From: Bacillaceae bacterium
GTDB lineage: Bacteria; Bacillota; Bacilli; Bacillales_A; Planococcaceae
Assembly (NCBI GenBank): GCA_030149685.1
Contig: JASLGI010000037.1
Location: 1-7,156, forward strand
Length of the DNA: 7,156 bases
Reading direction: 5' to 3'
Part shown: piece by piece, positions 6,505-7,156 of the stretch
Numbering within the stretch: position 1 is the stretch's first letter
Layout of the letters: every line of letters starts with the position of its first letter
Made by a program: the position numbers and the translations under genes
Notes under the pieces: model-generated
Told to the model about the DNA's origin: nothing
Databases searched by the model: none
The model's input: only the letters and a program-made list of their open reading frames with translations

Positions 6505-6533
6505 TTGACTTTCAAAAATGCTTGTTATATACT
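6505..6533 (+). promoter_or_regulatory. Sigma-A-type promoter P2 of the tRNA array
   Basis: TTGACT (6505-6510) and TATACT (6528-6533) are 17 nt apart, each one mismatch from consensus. Upstream lies an A-tract-rich stretch (6467-6501) resembling the UP elements of stable RNA promoters. Transcription should start near 6539-6540, leaving a leader of about 37 nt before tRNA-Glu. That leader has a weak 5-bp stem, TCGGT (6542-6546) with ACCGA (6557-6561). P2 is likely the main promoter of the tRNA array. Confidence 0.85.
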
Positions 6534-6576
6534 AATAAGCGTCGGTCAAAGAGATAACCGATAACGATTGAAATAA

Positions 6577-6651
6577 GGCCCCTTGGTCAAGCGGTTAAGA
6601 CACCACCCTTTCACGGTGGTAACACGGGTTCGAGTCCCGTAGGGGTCACCA
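6577..6651 (+). tRNA. tRNA-Glu, anticodon TTC
   Basis: The acceptor arms GGCCCCT and AGGGGTC (6641-6647) pair, with one G-T wobble. The anticodon stem CCACC/GGTGG encloses loop CTTTCAC with TTC at 6610-6612. The T arm contains GGTTCGAGTCC. The discriminator is A and CCA is encoded (6649-6651). It closely matches bacillar tRNA-Glu and is the first gene of the array. Confidence 0.97.
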
Positions 6652-6656
6652 TTTTA

Positions 6657-6732
6657 GAGCCATTAGCTCAGTTGGTAGAGCATCTGACTTTTAATCAGAG
6701 GGTCAGAGGTTCGAATCCTCTATGGCTCACCA
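6657..6732 (+). tRNA. tRNA-Lys, anticodon TTT
   Basis: GAGCCAT pairs with the 3' ATGGCTC. The anticodon stem TCTGA/TCAGA encloses loop CTTTTAA with TTT at 6690-6692. CCA is encoded (6730-6732). It begins 5 nt after tRNA-Glu, so the two are processed from one transcript. Confidence 0.97.
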
Positions 6733-6766
6733 TTTTAAATATACTATATATAAAAATAATTATTTA

Positions 6767-6841
6767 GCGGAAGTAGTTCAGCGGTAGAATACAACCTTGC
6801 CAAGGTTGGGGTCGCGGGTTCGAATCCCGTCTTCTGCTCCA
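6767..6841 (+). tRNA. tRNA-Gly, anticodon GCC
   Basis: GCGGAAG pairs with CTTCTGC (6831-6837), with one G-T wobble. The stem CAACC/GGTTG encloses loop TTGCCAA with GCC at 6799-6801. The discriminator is T and CCA is encoded. It is separated from tRNA-Lys by 34 nt of AT-only sequence apart from a single C, the longest spacer in the array. Confidence 0.97.
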
Positions 6842-6847
6842 TTATTT

Positions 6848-6936
6848 GCCGGGGTGGCGGAACTGGCAGACGCACAGGACTTAAAATCCTGCGGTAAGTG
6901 ATTACCGTACCGGTTCGATTCCGGTCCTCGGCACCA
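6848..6936 (+). tRNA. tRNA-Leu, anticodon TAA
   Basis: This 89-nt class II tRNA has a long variable arm (GCGGTAAGTGATTACCGTA region, about 6891-6909). The acceptor arms GCCGGGG and CCTCGGC pair. The stem CAGGA/TCCTG encloses loop CTTAAAA with TAA at 6882-6884. CCA is encoded (6934-6936). It starts 6 nt after tRNA-Gly. Confidence 0.97.
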
Positions 6937-6947
6937 TTTTTGTTTTT

Positions 6948-7024
6948 GCGCCCGTAGCTCAATTGGATAGAGCGTTTGACTACGGATCAAAAGGTTAGGG
7001 GTTCGACTCCTCTCGGGCGCGCCA
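6948..7024 (+). tRNA. tRNA-Arg, anticodon ACG
   Basis: GCGCCCG pairs perfectly with CGGGCGC (7014-7020). The stem TTTGA/TCAAA encloses loop CTACGGA with ACG at 6982-6984. By family knowledge the A34 is deaminated to inosine by TadA. The discriminator is G and CCA is encoded (7022-7024). Confidence 0.97.
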
Positions 7025-7037
7025 TTTTTATTAGCTA

Positions 7038-7111
7038 CGGGAAGTAGCTCAGCTTGGTAGAGCACTTGGTTTGGGACCAAGGGGTCGCAGGTTCGAATCC
7101 TGTCTTCCCGA
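7038..7111 (+). tRNA. tRNA-Pro, anticodon TGG, CCA not encoded
   Basis: CGGGAAG pairs perfectly with CTTCCCG (7104-7110), with discriminator A at 7111. The stem CTTGG/CCAAG encloses loop TTTGGGA with TGG at 7072-7074. The three bases after the discriminator are TAG, so the CCA end must be added after 3' trimming, unlike the five genes before it. Confidence 0.96.
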
Positions 7112-7127
7112 TAGTTTTTGTTAATAA

Positions 7128-7156
7128 CGCGGTGTAGCTCAGCTGGCTAGAGCGTC
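7128..7156 (+). tRNA. Partial tRNA cut by the window end, probably elongator tRNA-Met
   Basis: Only the acceptor 5' arm (CGCGGTG), TA, and the D arm (GCTC-AGCTGGCTA-GAGC) plus three bases are present, so the anticodon is not visible. The D arm and the GCGGTGTAGCTC start resemble bacillar elongator tRNA-Met from memory. The arm does not resemble initiator tRNA, whose D stem differs. A tRNA gene here is certain, but its identity is a guess. Confidence 0.8.

Noticed and set aside
6744..7080. Minus-strand open frames across the tRNA array (6744-6962 and 6778-7080) with peptides such as GAEDRNRTGT and PERSRTPNL
   Set aside because: These are the well-known false proteins produced by translating tRNA genes antisense. 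Six confident tRNAs occupy the same bases on the plus strand, and no ribosome binding site or promoter supports the frames.

Overview
The window is low-GC Gram-positive DNA, most likely from Bacillales (Bacillaceae or a close relative). The reasons are AT-rich coding sequence, strong AGGAGG-type ribosome binding sites, TTG starts, a complete rsbRSTUVWX-sigB locus in the order known from Bacillus subtilis, and tRNA genes very similar to those of bacilli. I cannot name the genus. The rsbRST module argues against the Bacillus cereus group and Staphylococcus, whose sigB loci lack it.

Region 1 (1-4230) is the general stress operon, all on the plus strand and tightly packed. It holds the 3' end of an rsbR paralogue, then rsbS, rsbT, rsbU, rsbV, rsbW, sigB and rsbX. 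In the known pathway RsbR and RsbS form the stressosome, which holds the kinase RsbT. Stress makes RsbT phosphorylate them and leave, and free RsbT activates the phosphatase RsbU. RsbU dephosphorylates the anti-anti-sigma factor RsbV, which then takes RsbW off SigB. RsbX resets the stressosome. A SigB-type promoter (GTTTAA-N13-GGGTAA) sits between rsbU and rsbV, so rsbV-rsbW-sigB-rsbX should be autoregulated. A clear rho-independent terminator follows rsbX.

Region 2 (4231-6386) is one gene, tex, encoding a 712-residue RNA-binding protein of the Tex/YdcI family. An extended -10 motif overlaps the rsbX stop codon just upstream of the terminator and may serve tex.

Region 3 (6387-6576) is a promoter-rich gap. 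It has two sigma-A-type promoters in tandem, an 11-bp inverted repeat that encloses the -10 of the first, and A-tracts spaced at roughly helical intervals in front of the second.

Region 4 (6577-7156) is a tRNA array on the plus strand: Glu(TTC), Lys(TTT), Gly(GCC), Leu(TAA), Arg(ACG), Pro(TGG), and a seventh tRNA cut by the window end that most resembles elongator tRNA-Met. All the complete genes encode CCA except Pro.

I found no mobile element, CRISPR array or unknown protein family. This is largely a conserved chromosomal region, and the points worth a second look are regulatory ones.
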